From the NCBI GenBank assembly GCA_027704905.1, contig CM051019.1, positions 24,970,409 through 25,034,408 on the forward strand: 64,000 nt of DNA, read 5' to 3'. Source of the stretch: Muraenolepis orangiensis. Its lineage: Eukaryota; Chordata; Actinopteri; Gadiformes; Muraenolepididae. Under the pieces are notes generated by a model, which saw only the letters and a list, made by a program, of their open reading frames with translations, had not been told where the DNA came from and did not search any database. A program made the position numbers and the translations under genes. Every line of letters begins with the position of its first letter. Position 1 is the stretch's first letter. This document shows, piece after piece, positions 41,426 through 53,700 of the stretch.

Positions 41426-43957
41426 ATGGCGGCTGAACCAACGCGGGAATGGAGCGACGAGCAGCTCAAAAGTGACGATCTACCCAAAAAAGACCTGATT
41501 AAGTTCATCCAGGACAACGCGGCCAACTCGGTAGGTCGGGTCCCCCGGGGCGGGCGGTCTGGCCGGGGGGGACACCCGGGCGCTCTCTAGGGGCCATCAG
41601 GTCTGTTTCTCTGGTGCACAACTGGGCTGGTATCAGGATATGCTAACAGCTAGCCCCCATTAGTCACTGTGCTAGTGGAGCCGGCGGCTAGCCGCCATGC
41701 TAACCATGCTAACCATGCCTCTAGTAGCTCTGGTAGCTAGGCTAGGCTAACGTGCATTGTATGCAGCATGCAGTGTAATGCGGTGTAAAGCCCTGGATGC
41801 TGCAGTGGAGGGTCTGCGTAGAATGACCCTTTATAACCATACTTTATTAAATATTGTTACATGTTATTTTATACCAAATGACTGTTTTTACATCTTATTT
41901 AACAACTGTACATTATATATTACTATGCACTTTACTGGTGCATTTACACTGGGTAGATGCACTTGTGTTCGCATTGCTCGGTAATAGGTGTGACACCTTG
42001 ACGTCCTGGTGTCTGAGAGGAGAGACTCTGAAGCTCTTATTCATGTTCCTGTGGAGAGACTCTGAAGCTCTTATTCATGTTCCTGTGGAGAGACTCTGAA
42101 GCTCTTATTCATGTTCCTGTGGAGAGACTCTGAAGCTCTTATTCATGTTCCTGTGGAGAGACTCTGAAGCTCTTATTCATGTTCCTGTTCATTTGTTTTC
42201 CAGTTTCTTGCCGAGCACAAGTTGATGGGAAACATTAAAAATGTGGCTAAAACAGCAAAGAAAGAGCAACTGATGATCGCATACACGCAGCTGTTTGAGA
42301 CCAAAGTAAGTTGTCTATATTGTGTTATATACAATACACAAAGTAGTAGTACGTATAATAACAACGTAGAATACATGCATATATGCACTCCATGAGCAAA
42401 TAAGGAAAGAAAATAACAATCGTTTACTTTACTAAATGTGTGAAACTGAAATAATTCACTGTTGACTTTTCCAATTATATTCAAACCCCGAAGGACTGTG
42501 TACATTCGGCTTATTAGATATTTACTTGTAACTTAATATATTTATATATTTCTGTTTACAGAAGTTTAAAGGCACGGAACCGATCGAGGAGGTCACTGAG
42601 CAGGTTAAAACAGTCAAGCTTGACGACGTCAAGGATGTAAAGACAGAGGTTGTGGATGAGGTACGTGTCTGGGTTCTAAAGGAGAATGCAGCCAATTCCA
42701 ACATCTAAAACACTGTGTTCAAGCCTAATGCCATACATTTGTCTATCTTTGTTTGTGATTGTTTTTAAACGACATGCATCATGTAATTTACTTATCTTAA
42801 GTTACAGTCAAATCATTCTGCAACATTTTGTAACTGGAAAGTCAACCTTGGTTTTCTTCTTCTCTCAGGGTCCACCCAAGTACTTCAAATCGGTACTGAA
42901 GAAAGGAGACAAGGTGAACTTCCCCAAGAAGGGGGAGAACGTGAGCTGCTGGTACACGGGCTCCCTGGAGGATGGTACCGTCTTCGACACCAACATCCCC
43001 ACAAGTAGGTTAACTCCTTCATGACCAAGTATCACTACTGCTACCTGAGCTTATTGTACTTTAACCTGAGCTTATTGTACTTTAACCTGAGCTTATTGTA
43101 CTTTAACTTGATCACTGGTTCAGTTCTTGGAGACTTGTTAGGAATGAAATGCACTTTTGACATCTGGTGACGAGTTGTTCTCTTATCTTCCTTTGTTGAA
43201 ACACTATTGTTAAGTCACTTTGGATAAAGCGTCTGCTAAATGAATGTAATGTAATGTATAGTAGCTGTGGTTCCGATGAGGGTTATTTAATGTCATGGTG
43301 TCATTTCCTCCCAGCTGCCAGGAAGAAGAAGCAGAGCAAGCCTCTGAGCTTTAAGATCGGCCTGGGCCGCGTCATCCGAGGGGTAACAGACGTGGGACGG
43401 GAACGTCACGGTACTCATGCTGCTGGTTCATAACCACCGTGATGATGATAATCTGATCTATATCTTTTTCTTCTGGTAGTGGGATGAGGCCATCTTGACC
43501 ATGAGCAAAGGAGAGACCGCCAAGTTGGAAATAGAGCCGGAGTGGGCCTACGGGAGGAAGGGGCTTCCCGAATCAAAGTATCCTTTTTCAATTTGGATAT
43601 GCTGTTTGGGTCGTTAGTCAATAATTGTAATATTATTTGATTGGATGAGTACGACTAGTAAAACACTTTGGCATAAATGTTGTGATAATGTTTTGTGAGA
43701 CTATAATCTATTTTAAGTAAATGAATCGCAAGTAACGTCAACCTTTTGCCAGGGATGAACATACATCATCTCTGGCTATTGGTACGTTTCACTTTAACAT
43801 GGAGGTAGTTTGCTTATTAACCACACCACGTATATATTCTAAAATAGAAGTATTTATATTCATAAGACTCCAACAGCCTTTCCTTAACCTGAGCTCCTCC
43901 AGAATTCCTCCCAACGCCAAACTGATCTTCGAGGTGGAGCTGGTAGCGGTGGATTAG
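41426..43957 (+). CDS. fkbp3: FK506-binding protein 3 (FKBP25), nuclear peptidyl-prolyl isomerase
   Basis: Seven coding exons: 41426-41530, 42204-42305, 42562-42660, 42869-43004, 43315-43382, 43480-43577 and 43903-43957. They total 663 bases, giving 220 residues, with GT/AG at every intron and consistent phases. Residues 1-~75 (DLIKFIQDNAANSFLAEHKL...) are the N-terminal helical bundle that binds nucleic acid in this family. A charged linker rich in Lys, Asp and Val follows. From ~103 comes the FKBP isomerase domain (GPPKYFKSVLKKGDKV, YTGSLEDGTVFDTN, RVIRGWDEAILTMSKGE, IEPEWAYG, IPPNAKLIFEVELV). Its length is close to the ~224 residues known in mammals. It catalyses proline isomerisation and acts in the nucleus with ribosome-biogenesis and chromatin factors. 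It is convergent with fau and prpf39. Confidence 0.97.
42021..42190. repeat. 34-bp minisatellite in fkbp3 intron 1
   Basis: Five units of AGAGACTCTGAAGCTCTTAT + TCATGTTCCTGTGG ending 14 bases before the exon 2 acceptor, so array length directly affects the polypyrimidine region. Confidence 0.95.
43060..43260 (+). mobile_element. L2-type retroposon 3' fragment in fkbp3 intron 4
   Basis: Three short repeats of CCTGAGCTTATTGTACTTTAA, then CACTTTGGATAAAGCG, TCTGCTAAATG and AATGTAATGTAAT, a common teleost L2/SINE tail. A copy in the opposite orientation is at 44300-44470. Confidence 0.6.
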
Positions 43958-44212
43958 CGGACATGCAGCTGGCATGCACTTCCCAAACTTAAGACATGAA
44001 AACAATAAGGTGTCACAAGATGACCATGCTTGAAAGATAACATTTAAAATCATTTTTGATTTACAGTTGGCCCGGTTGCCTGGTTTTTGTTTACACTTAC
44101 TTATACTTTACCTTTCCAGCATGGCCAGACGTGTGATGACTTGTCAATACTGTACATAACAGGAGTCCTGACGTTTTTTCTGTATTGTTTTGCATGTTCA
44201 ACGTTACGTATG

Positions 44213-44218
44213 ATTAAA
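44213..44218 (+). terminator. fkbp3 polyadenylation signal
   Basis: ATTAAA about 255 bases after the stop codon, followed by A/T-rich and then GT-rich sequence. Confidence 0.6.
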
Positions 44219-44219
44219 G

Positions 44220-45100
44220 AATTTTGAAACAGACGCCTGCCAGTGTTTTTATTTTTCCGAACGTAGGGTTGCCTGATTGGCATATGGGGTTGTCTGCTAT
44301 ATTACTTTACATTAGTTATTTAGCAGATGCATTTATCCAAAGTGATTTACAATAGTGTTTCAACAAAGGAAGGTAAGAGAACTCGTCACCAGAAGTCAAA
44401 AGTATATTTCATTTCTAACAAGTCTCCAAGAACTGAACCAGTGCTCCGGTAGAAGTACAATAAGTTGGTAAACAATAAAACTGTTACTAACACACAATCA
44501 CTTAAAGATGCTAGTAAAAGTGATACTTAGATTTCTGACTATTTCACTGTTTGGATGGAATTCAAGTATGGATAATAAAAGTGCTATCCATGCAGTGGGA
44601 AGGCACAAATATTGGCAACGTTACGAAAAAGGCCCCAAGTCGACAAAGTACTTGCTGGAGAAGAAATTTGCAAAACTGAATGCTGGTAAAACGGAAGGGA
44701 TTATTGTTCATTTGTATATACTACCCACATGGAAAGTGTACAAAGCTTGTTGGAAACAAGCAAACTATTCCTTTGAAAGGTCTGATAAATGCCTTGTATT
44801 AGAACAAAACTCAAATTGCATAATTTGAGTGACTGGACACCTAGTGTGGTGTAATGTACATTGTTCACTGGGACATTACAAGCAGTTGAAAGCATGAAAT
44901 GTAAAAGTTGGTTGCAAAAAAGTCACCGGCCGACAGGTTAACCAGTGCTGTATTATGTCCATCTGTGGAAATGGATGTTCCGATTACCAATGGGGTACTC
45001 CGATATAGGGGAGGAGATAGGGGAGTCCTTGATCCAGATACCTACCTGCTACTTAATTACATCTAAAGTGACCATTCCATTAAAAAGGTTAACGTTTACG
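44220..45100. other. fkbp3-fau spacer, left part
   Basis: The minus-oriented L2-type tail at 44300-44470 is the only recognised item. A 106-codon open frame at 44508-44828 has no recognisable domain and is not called. Confidence 0.4.
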
Positions 45101-45102
45101 TA

Positions 45103-45290
45103 GGGGCGGCAAGATAGCTCCGTCTGTTGGGACTTGGCTTGGGAACCGGAGGGTCACCGGTTCAAGTCCCCAAAACGGACCAAGTACAGTGAGAGAACTG
45201 GTACTTGGAAAAATGCCACAGGTCGCCTGCTGGGGTGGCTTTGAGCAAGGCACCAGACACCTACACTGCTACATATAAACAACCTCAGAT
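45103..45290 (+). mobile_element. tRNA-derived SINE
   Basis: The head resembles a tRNA: box A-like TAGCTCCGTCTGTTGGG and box B GGTTCAAGTCC at ~45160. Then an unrelated body with TGAGCAAGGCACC. The same head recurs at 50090-50160. The cloverleaf is not intact, so it is not called a tRNA gene. Confidence 0.7.
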
Positions 45291-45344
45291 TCTGGTGAAC
45301 TTTTACCAGTGTGCCATTGAAAGCAACTGCACTGTTTCTGACCG

Positions 45345-45730
45345 GTAAGCGCTGCAGAGGGTGGTGAAAACCGCCCAGTGCATCGTTGGATTACCCCTCC
45401 CTGCAATAAACACTAACCACCACAAACTGTCTGAGGAAGGCATGAAAAATTGTCAGACACCTCTCACCCCAACCATGCACTGTTTGACCTCCTCCCCTCC
45501 AGGAGGCACTAGCTGTTAGGAACAGCTTCGTCCCCTCAGCGGTCATCTCCCTGAACCACAATGCCCCCCCTGAACTCTGCTGACAATACCCTATCATCAA
45601 TGTCAGCCTCATACCTACTCCTAAGTTATTTTATACCCGTTTTAGTAGTTAGTCATTTTTTTGGACTTTACATATTCAGCAACTGTATATTATATATTAC
45701 CATGCACTTTACTGGAACATTTGCACTTCA
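45345..45730 (+). mobile_element. LINE 3' fragment
   Basis: Short frames ALQRVVKTAQCIVGLPLPA and the later CTGAACCACAATGCC region match the C-terminal end of L2/Rex1-like LINEs. A 3' UTR with GCACTTTACTGGAACATTTG follows. Confidence 0.6.
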
Positions 45731-46023
45731 GTAAAATGCCAAATTATTTTAGGCAACTTAACCATCACTTCTGGGGATCAGTGATATGGCATTAGCACCA
45801 AAAGTCACATTCAGTGGAACTTCTTAATGTCCCAAGCTAACGTGCATAGCAGTAAACGCAAAGACGCATGGCAAGCCATGTCAAATTGTGAACCTGAATA
45901 CACGTACTTGTACAATAAAATAGTGTCCAGAATATTCTAAGCAATGACACGAATACCAAATCAATTGATAAATCAGACACTTGACGACTACAAGTGATTT
46001 TTTTGTCCTTCCCAAGCCAAATC

Positions 46024-46029
46024 TTTATT
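46024..46029 (-). terminator. fau polyadenylation signal
   Basis: AATAAA on the minus strand, about 86 bases after the stop codon. Confidence 0.75.
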
Positions 46030-46114
46030 CTGTACAGCAGGAAAACATTTCACTTGGTCAAACCGGATGGGATGTGAACAGACGTCATCTCCACTAGTGC
46101 GCTAGGAGCCACAC

Positions 46115-48795
46115 TTAGGAGTTGGCGTTGGGTCCCTTCTTCTTCCCGAAGGTCGGCACCACGTTGACAAAGCGGCGGTTGTACTGGATGCGGCGCTTGG
46201 CGCGGCCAGTCTTCTTCTTCTTCTTCTCCTGCTTTTCAACCTGAGGGGAACAAAATGGAAGAAGGCGTGTTGACATTCACACGTCACCAAGTAGAGAGAA
46301 TAAACCCACACCCGTATCCATGTGGGGTTACAAAACTGAAATTCAGGGAAAGTTCTAAATCTTGTACCTTGGGGGTCTGTCCCCTCACTTTTCCAGCACG
46401 GGCCAGAGAGCCGTGGACCTTGCCTGGAATTCATCAGATGGAGGGAAATCATTAAAAAAGATAATTGTGTGTGAGTATCAGCAGTAACCAGTCTCAAAAC
46501 ATCGTCATGGGTTTGCCAAACACCAACGGTCAACATATGTCCCCAACCAAAACACTAATCTTTTTTTAATGCTAAAGTGTCATTTGTCAACAATCCTGAC
46601 TTAATTAAACCACAGGAGGAGCGGTACACACCTCCGAGAAGCCTTCCAGCCACCTCCAGAGTACAGTGCTCAGAGATGCCACAGGACGCCAGAGAGAGGT
46701 CATCCTCCAGGGGGCAACCGGCGAGCAGCAGCACCTGGTCCTCCACCAGGAGACCCTCGAGAGCCTGGACATGGGCCTGATGAAACAGTCAACAAGTTTA
46801 GGGTTTTAGGCCGGGGGGGTCTTTTCCTGTGAGCGATGACAGCACTAGCGGTGAACTCATTGCGGTGTATAGGGTGTAGGAGTATAGCTCATTGCGGTGT
46901 ATAGGGTGTAGGAGTATAGCTCATTAGTAGTTAAATCTTACAAATACCTTGGACTTTGGATTGACAGTAATCTGTCATTCTCAGAACATCTGTCCAAAAT
47001 TCAGACCAAGGTTAAAGCTAGACTCAGCTTTCTATATAGGAATGGCTCCTCATTCACTTCATCTGCTAAACTCTCTCTGGTCCAGATGACTGTCCTCCTC
47101 TGTTGGACTACGGTGATCCCATCTACCGCTCGGCGTGTAAAGGAGCTCTCCATCATTTAGACGTTCTGTATCACTCCGCCATCCGCTTGGCCACCAATGC
47201 TCTACAGGACCCATCACTGTGGTCTGTACTCTCTGGCTAACTGGCCCTCTCTCAATGCTCTACAGGACCCATCACTGTGGTCTGTACTCTCTGGCTAACT
47301 GGCCCTCTCTCAATGCTCTACAGGACCCATCACTGTGGTCTGTACTCTCTGGCTAACTGGCCCTCTCCCAATGCTCTACAGGACCCATCACTGTGGTCTG
47401 TACTCTCTGGCTAACTGGCCCTCTCTCAATGCTCTACAGGACCCATCACTGTGGTCTGTACTCTCTGGCTAACTGGCCCTCTCTCAATGCTCTACAGGAC
47501 CCATCACTGTGGTCTGTACTCTCTGGCTAACTGGCCCTCTCTTCAGACCAGGCCAACATCCACTGGCTGATGTTTGTTTATAAAACACTCCTAGGCCCCG
47601 CCCCCTTCTACCTCACACAATTACTGCAACTCCGCCCCCCCCCGACGCACAACACCCGGTCAGCTACAAACATCCTGCTAAAGATCCCCAAAGCCCATAC
47701 ATCCTTTGGCCGCTCCGCCTTTCAGTTTGCAGCAGCTGATAGCTGGAATATCATACAAAAAACCTTGAAAATGAAGACCTTTATCTCCCCCCGCACCTTC
47801 AAGGACACTATTACAAACACCCTGGTACACACATGCAGCTGCTTGCCTGATGCTCACTACCAATGTCTTGACCTCTCCTATAGTATGCATTGCCATGAAT
47901 GAATGAATGGATGAATGAATGATTGAATGGATGAATGTTCTATATTATTTTAATGACTGATTGAACCATAGCAGTATTGTTTTAGAGATGTTATATGTTT
48001 AACTGCTATGCCTGTCATCTCTGCTCTGTGTCATTGTGTTGTCTCCTGGGTTCTGTAGTGCCCGGAGTCGGTCTTCCTCCTAACCCCCATCCCCTCATCA
48101 CCATGTAACGCCCTCCTAACCCCCATCCCCTCAGGAAGCCGTTTGCCTCCTGTCAGGTCATCATTGTAAATAAGAATTTGTTCTTAATTGATTTTCCTGG
48201 CTAAATAAAGGTTCTACTACTGCTACTCATTGCGGGGTGTAGGAGTATAGCTCATTGCGGTGTAGGAGTATAGCTCATTGCGGTGTATAGGGTGTAAGAG
48301 TATAGCTCATTGCGGTGTATAGGGTGTAGGAGTATAGCTCATTGCGGTGTATAGGGTGTAGGAGTAAAGCTCATTGCGGTGTATAGGGTGTAGGAGTATA
48401 GCTCATTGCGGTGTATAGGGTGTAGGAGTATAGCTCATTGCGGTGTATAGGGTGTAGGAGTATAGCTCATTGCGGTGTATAGGGTGTAGGAGTATAGCTC
48501 ATTGCGGTGTATAGGGTGTAGGAGTATAGCTCATTGCGGTGTATAGGGTGTAGGAGTATAGCTCATTGCGGTGTATAGGGTGTAGGAGTATAGCTCATTG
48601 CGGTGTATAGGGTGTAGGAGTATAGCTCATTGCGGTGTATAGGGTGTAGGAGTATAGCTCATTGCGGTGTATAGGGTGTAGGAGTATAGCTCATTGCGGT
48701 GTATAGAAGTAGGGTGTTACCTTGATGGCTCCAACGGTCTCCTCTCCGGTCACCTCGAGGGTGTGAGTGTTCTGGGCACGCAAGAAGAGCTGCAT
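46115..48795 (-). CDS. fau: FAU: ubiquitin-like FUBI fused to ribosomal protein eS30
   Basis: Coding exons, in order: 48795-48721, 46776-46632, 46423-46368 and 46240-46115; 402 bases, 133 residues, all phases consistent. Residues 1-74 are FUBI (MQLFLRAQNTHTLEVTGEE ... GRLLGG), ending in the Gly-Gly where the fusion is cut. Residues 75-133 are eS30 (KVHGSLARAGKVRGQTPK ... VPTFGKKKGPNANS) with the KKKKK basic run that binds rRNA in the small subunit. Total length equals that known for mammalian FAU. The second coding intron is enlarged to ~1.9 kb by a LINE and two minisatellites. The 5' UTR is split, with its first exon at 49520. Confidence 0.97.
46860..46925. repeat. 32-bp minisatellite, first part
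   Basis: Two units of GCTCATTGCGGTGTATAGGG + TGTAGGAGTATA, interrupted by a LINE and resumed at 48228. Confidence 0.85.
46926..48228 (+). mobile_element. LINE 3' part inside fau intron
   Basis: Plus-strand reading (antisense to fau): KSYKYLGLWIDSNLSFSEHL at the start, then, after a 58-bp array, ANIHWLMFVYKTLLGPAPF and NTRSATNILLKIP. It ends in CTGGCTAAATAAAGGTTC. The 32-bp array lies on both sides, so the element inserted into the array. It is 5'-truncated and frameshifted. Confidence 0.75.
47190..47545. repeat. 58-bp minisatellite within the LINE
   Basis: Six units with TGCTCTACAGGACCCATCAC, TGTGGTCTGTACTCTCTGG and CTAACTGGCCCTCTCTCAA; starts at 47201, 47259 and so on. Confidence 0.95.
48228..48705. 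repeat. 32-bp minisatellite, main part
   Basis: About 15 nearly identical units of AGCTCATTGCGGTGTATAGG + GTGTAGGAGTAT, ending ~15 bases from the donor of the first coding exon of fau (48720). Confidence 0.95.
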
Positions 48796-49019
48796 CTTGA
48801 CGCTGGGACGGAAATACAGAAATGGTTTAGGATTAGATTCTAATGTATCGTCATGTCACAGCACGTGTGTACAGTGAAAGTACAGTGAAAGTAAGTTTGC
48901 ATCTCAAACCAGAGTGAAAATCTTACAGTCAAAGTCAAAGTGCATAGAGTAGCATATAATGTAAATATAGAAGTACTAGAAACAGGTAAAAAAATAACTT
49001 ATACAGTAGGTATGAGGTA

Positions 49020-49046
49020 TGTGCAGAATTATATATACATATACAT

Positions 49047-49094
<48 letters not shown>

Positions 49095-49095
49095 G
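49020..49095. repeat. (AT)n/(AC)n microsatellite
   Basis: TATACATATACATATATAC, then ATATAT, then ACACAC, in the 5' UTR intron of fau. Confidence 0.9.
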
Positions 49096-49519
49096 TATGC
49101 AGTTATATCAACAAAATAAATCGATATCAAATATATAAACGTATGACAGATACTTTGTTAACTGCGACAAGCGAGTTTGGTTTGGCGTCAACAGAGCGCA
49201 TCGCCCTGGTGTACTAACACACCACGTAATACTAATGAATACAAAACGGTCATATTTAATAACCAGACCGTGAACTAGGAGGCCAAACTCTTAGATAAAG
49301 ACAAACTCTGATGCGTGGTGCTAATGCTATGCTACATCACTAGCCACATGGAGCACGCGTCTCGGGGAATCTGATTAAAAAATAAGGTTTCTGGCGACAA
49401 TGTTGACAACTTGTTGTTTTATTTATGGCCGGTGATACAACACGTACAATCTAAAGACACTTAACCGCCATCACCCCGTGATAAATACCCACTTTTAACT
49501 GAATTTCCGCAGGCCTTAC

Positions 49520-49560
49520 CTCGTTCGAGTCTAGTCGCTCAACGCTAGGCAAAAAAGGGC
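49520..49560 (-). promoter_or_regulatory. fau: fau first exon with 5' TOP motif
   Basis: Minus strand: GCCCTTTTTTGCCTAGCG, then GTTGAGCGACTAGACTCG, AACGAG and donor GTAAGG. A pyrimidine run beginning with C at the start site is the terminal-oligopyrimidine signal that puts ribosomal-protein mRNAs under mTOR-linked translational control. The start site is inferred to lie at ~49552-49559. Confidence 0.7.
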
Positions 49561-50089
49561 TTCCGGAGGATCTGAACTGCGCATGTGCAGATTTACGTAA
49601 ACGGGGAAGGACGACGTAACGTCGTGTCTTGACTACTTCCGGTTAAGTATGGCAGACAAAAAAACAAATATACAACTTCCAAGACGTTTAAATTTAGATT
49701 ATACTTCATTAGAATACATTATTCAGTCATTTAATTGGTTGATTTCTTCTGGCAACTCATCGATTAGTGTGTTTCACAGCCATGTTGACCCATATTAGAT
49801 TCGATATACACTATACACGTATGTACACTTGTGTACTACACAATCAGCTCGACCAGTCGGTAGAGCACTGAGCGGGCAGATCACTACTATCTGAATTTAA
49901 GTATTTTCGGGAAAAATCCTAAAGCATTTCATAAAAAAGGTTTTGCGGTGTTCTACACTATATTATATAATTTACTTTTTTATTCCATTATTTTTATTTG
50001 TATAACTGCGGTCTGTCAGGTTTTGCACATACGATTTTCACCCATTGCTTATACTTGTATAACTTTGATGTGACAATAAACTTGACAGT
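49561..50089. other. Spacer between fau and prpf39
   Basis: No gene. 49561-49650 is CpG-containing fau promoter. 50010-50088 has TGTATAACTTTGATGTGACA followed by ATAAACTTGAC, a retroposon-type 3' end. Confidence 0.5.
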
Positions 50090-50225
50090 AGCTCAGTCTG
50101 TTGGGACTTGGCTTGGGAACCGGAAGGTCGCCGGTTCAAGTCCCCCAAACCCCTGGTCACTGCCTCAGTGCCCTCCCCTGTATAGCAAATACCCACTGCT
50201 CCTCATACTAGGATGGGTTAAATGA
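50090..50225 (+). mobile_element. tRNA-derived SINE, second copy
   Basis: AGTAGCTCAGTCTGTTGGG (box A region) and CCGGTTCAAGTCCC (box B) match 45103-45175. The body is different and short. Confidence 0.65.
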
Positions 50226-50389
50226 GAGGACATGAGACCAGGAGAGGATTACATCCTCCAGGTTTAGGTTTAGATGACCGTTGCATTATCATGTTGACTT
50301 AAAAATGAAACAGGGTATTATGTTAACCAAGCAATGGATAATTTATATCCAAAAAGAATAACAACATCACATCATAGAATATCAATCTC

Positions 50390-50395
50390 TTTATT
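50390..50395 (-). terminator. prpf39 polyadenylation signal
   Basis: AATAAA on the minus strand, ~370 bases after the stop codon. Confidence 0.55.
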
Positions 50396-50767
50396 ATGAA
50401 ATTAAGCAAAAACAATAAAGCTTCATTTCCCATTCTCTTGTGAGAAGAGGACCATGACCTGTTAAAAATCGGTTTGGAGACAGACACGGGGGACACAGAA
50501 GAACACAATAATGCCTCCTTTAGAATTCAAAACGTCCAACAAAATGATTTTGTGAAAGCCCCAAATCAAGACATCCATTGTAAAAAGTCAAAACTCAAGA
50601 GGTAACAAAATTGCCTTTGAATAAACATGCATCATAAGAACTCGTCTGCCAGGTGGACAAAAAATAATAAATCAGGCCCTCGGTGTTCTTCAAGAATGAC
50701 ACGATATGCCAGATCAGACATGACAGCAGGGGTTTATTGTGGTTTCTCCGTCTCCATGGCGTGGCCA

Positions 50768-53700
50768 TCATGTAGGAGGAGGGGGGTAGTACTGGTTGTA
50801 TTGGGCGTACTGGTTGTACTGTCCCCAGTTGTTCTGACCCCAGTTGCCGTATTGTTGCTGCAAAAGAGAAGGAAAACAAATGAGAGAGGACACCACACCA
50901 AACATATTACAAGGAAAACCACTGAGGGAACTGGGATTTAAAAAACTTATCATAAACCGGCAGTTAAAGAAGTTTAGACACCTCGCTCAAGGATGACTCT
51001 GGGTAAACGGCGGACACGAGGGATCCAACTTGCGGCTGGGAGTCACGCACCCCTAGCCAATCTCCTCGCCCCTAGCCAATCGCCCTCAAGTTTAATTGAT
51101 TTGAAAAAATATATCATTTTAAAACCATTGGACAGCCTCGAGCAGACATTAGACGGAGTGACCCTCTGGTCCCTGGTGAGCGACCGCAGTCGGAGCGTAC
51201 CTGGTACCAGTTGTTGTAGTTGTACGCCGAGTTTGCCGCCATGTCCTGCCCAGCGGTTACAGCGGTCGAGTTCTCCTCCACACGCTGCCTCTTGGCGTCC
51301 GGTTCCTGGGAGCTGCACAATCGAGTGACATTGAGTCAGTCCAACGGACCAAAGAGTCACCACGGCCATACGTACACGTGTGGAACAGGGAGATGCCGTC
51401 TGTGATTAGAAACATTACCCATTCTCTGCTTTCCTCTTGGAGGATTCCATTTCCCTTTTCAGTTTCTGCTGCTCATCGTACGCAGCCACCAGTCTGTGAA
51501 AATGTAAAATATATAAAAATGAATAATTTAAAAAGGGGACTTGCATGCATCAGAGCAATTTAGGATCCCATTTAGAAAGTGAAGTGAAGGCTTTGGTGGA
51601 GGGAACTCACACATTGATATCGCTGCCAAAGTCCTCCAGGAACTCCACCTTCCGCTGTGAGAAGAGGAGCCGGGACTCGGGAGGCAGGGAGCTGTTCAGA
51701 GCTCTGTGGAAGCAGGCCAGGATGTCCTTCTCATTGTCCTGCACATCACCGCTGTACTCCAACTCCAGCAGGTTCAGATACAGCTTGGGACTCGTCTGGA
51801 GAGAAAACACCAAGAGTGACTTTCATATATTTTACATTCCACCACAACAATCTTAGAACTCTATGGAAGGATCCAAGTCAGGAGTCCACGTAAAGCAGTT
51901 TCTTTTGATGTGCAAGGGTATTTGATTTAACAAGAAAAACATAGTTCAACCTTCCTCAGGGGGGGGGAAGTACACACGTACAGTCTAGCTTGCTTATCAG
52001 CGAGATAACCCAAATCGATATAACCGATAGTGGAATAACGTTCCCTCTGCCGGCTCTCACCTCGTCCTTCTCGATGGCCTCCAGCAGAACCTTCCGGGCT
52101 TTGCTGAGGCTCTTCTGCACCTTCATCAGCTGCCTGGCCAGCTTCACGGCGTAGAACGACGTCTCGCTGGCGTTCGTGGCCGTCTCCATGGCCTCCCGTA
52201 GCAGCGCCTCCGCCTCCTCCAGGTTGCCGTGGCGACGCTCCAGGCTGACCCGCCGCAGGCGCAACATGGCCAGAGAGGGGAGCGCCTCCTGCAGGCCCTT
52301 CAGGATGCTGCGCGCCTCCTCCACGTTCCCTGAAAGGGGAGAAAGGAAACACTTGGATTCGTTTTCTTCAACAATTTTAGAGGCATTTGAGCAACAAAAA
52401 AACAAGAACATTTTTTTTCTTTTCAAAAATCCTTAACATTTAACATGACTCAACATTGCAGTGGGTAAACACAATGGGTAAAAGCTTCTCAATTGACTAG
52501 CTGAATAGACAGGTACACTAAATAATTTCGAGCGCTTTTAAAACACGAGTCCCAAATCTCTCTCAGCTGACCCTTCTACGGTGTAGCGCTAATGTCAAAT
52601 CGTGTTCATTACCGTAACTTTGTAAAATGGCTGCGCCCATAGACAAAATGTAAACACGCTGTGCCGTGAGCCATCGACGAATATTTCAATGATTATTAAC
52701 CGGAAAAGTTAAAAAAAAAAAAATTTAAGGGAAATCTGGAGATTTTTGCGAGTTTTGACAAATATCCGGAATTCCGGAAAACTTTCATCTATGTATCTAG
52801 ATAATTGTATTTTTTATAGAAAGGAAAAGAAGGTTCCAGCCCCATCCCATCAGACTGTTCACACTGCTCCCAGGGAGATGACCGGCTACCATTATACACA
52901 GTAATTACAGCGTTGACAGGCAGTACAAAGTCCCTTAGAGAGGAGACTCACCCTGCTGCTCCTCGTAAGCCGCAGCCAGGAGGTGGATGGACGGCTTCTT
53001 GGGCAGGTGGACGGTGCACGCCTTCTTGTAGACGTGCCTCACGCCCTCGATGCTCACGCCCTCTAGATATTTGACATACTTAAAGAGCCAAAGGATACAG
53101 AGTGTGGAGCGGGAGCAGAGGAGGGCGGAAGGAAGAGCAGACAGCGGAGACGGGGGGGAAAGAAGAGAGGCAGAAGAGAGACCAGCCAATTTAAACCAGT
53201 AACTTGAGGGCTGACCGAAGTGAATTTCTTCATTGTCAAAGAACGTTGTTTAAAATGTTCTGTGTAAACCCATCAGCACCTTCATGGAACCAATTAGATA
53301 AGTTTCTGTAAGGTAGTGGGAGACGGAGAAGATGCAACGTAGTAGTTGGCAAATGCTGCAGTCAAATCTTGTGTGGCAAGCTGGCCATCCCCTAATACAA
53401 CAGATACAGTCACATATCAGCACGCAACCAGAGGGCAGGACGATTTACTGAGTCCATGTGATTATCATCGTTGATGGAATAGGGGGGGAGAGGGTGCAGG
53501 GAGGGTAAGTTGGGAGTGAGAGAGAGATAGAGATAGGAGGGAGAGAGAGGGACAAACAACGGGAGTACCTTAGTCCAGAACTCCTCGTAGAGGGCACACG
53601 CGATAAGGCACCGTTCAAAGAGAACAACCACGCGCTCCGGGGTCCCGTTCTCCATCTCAAACTGCAGGTACTCCTTCCAGTTGTTCAGCTGGGCCTTCTC

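Noticed and set aside
44508..44828. 106-codon frame between fkbp3 and fau
   Set aside because: No recognisable domain or splice partner, A/T-rich spacer composition.
45103..45175. tRNA gene
   Set aside because: Only box A and box B resemble a tRNA; stems do not pair and the same head occurs in a second SINE at 50090.
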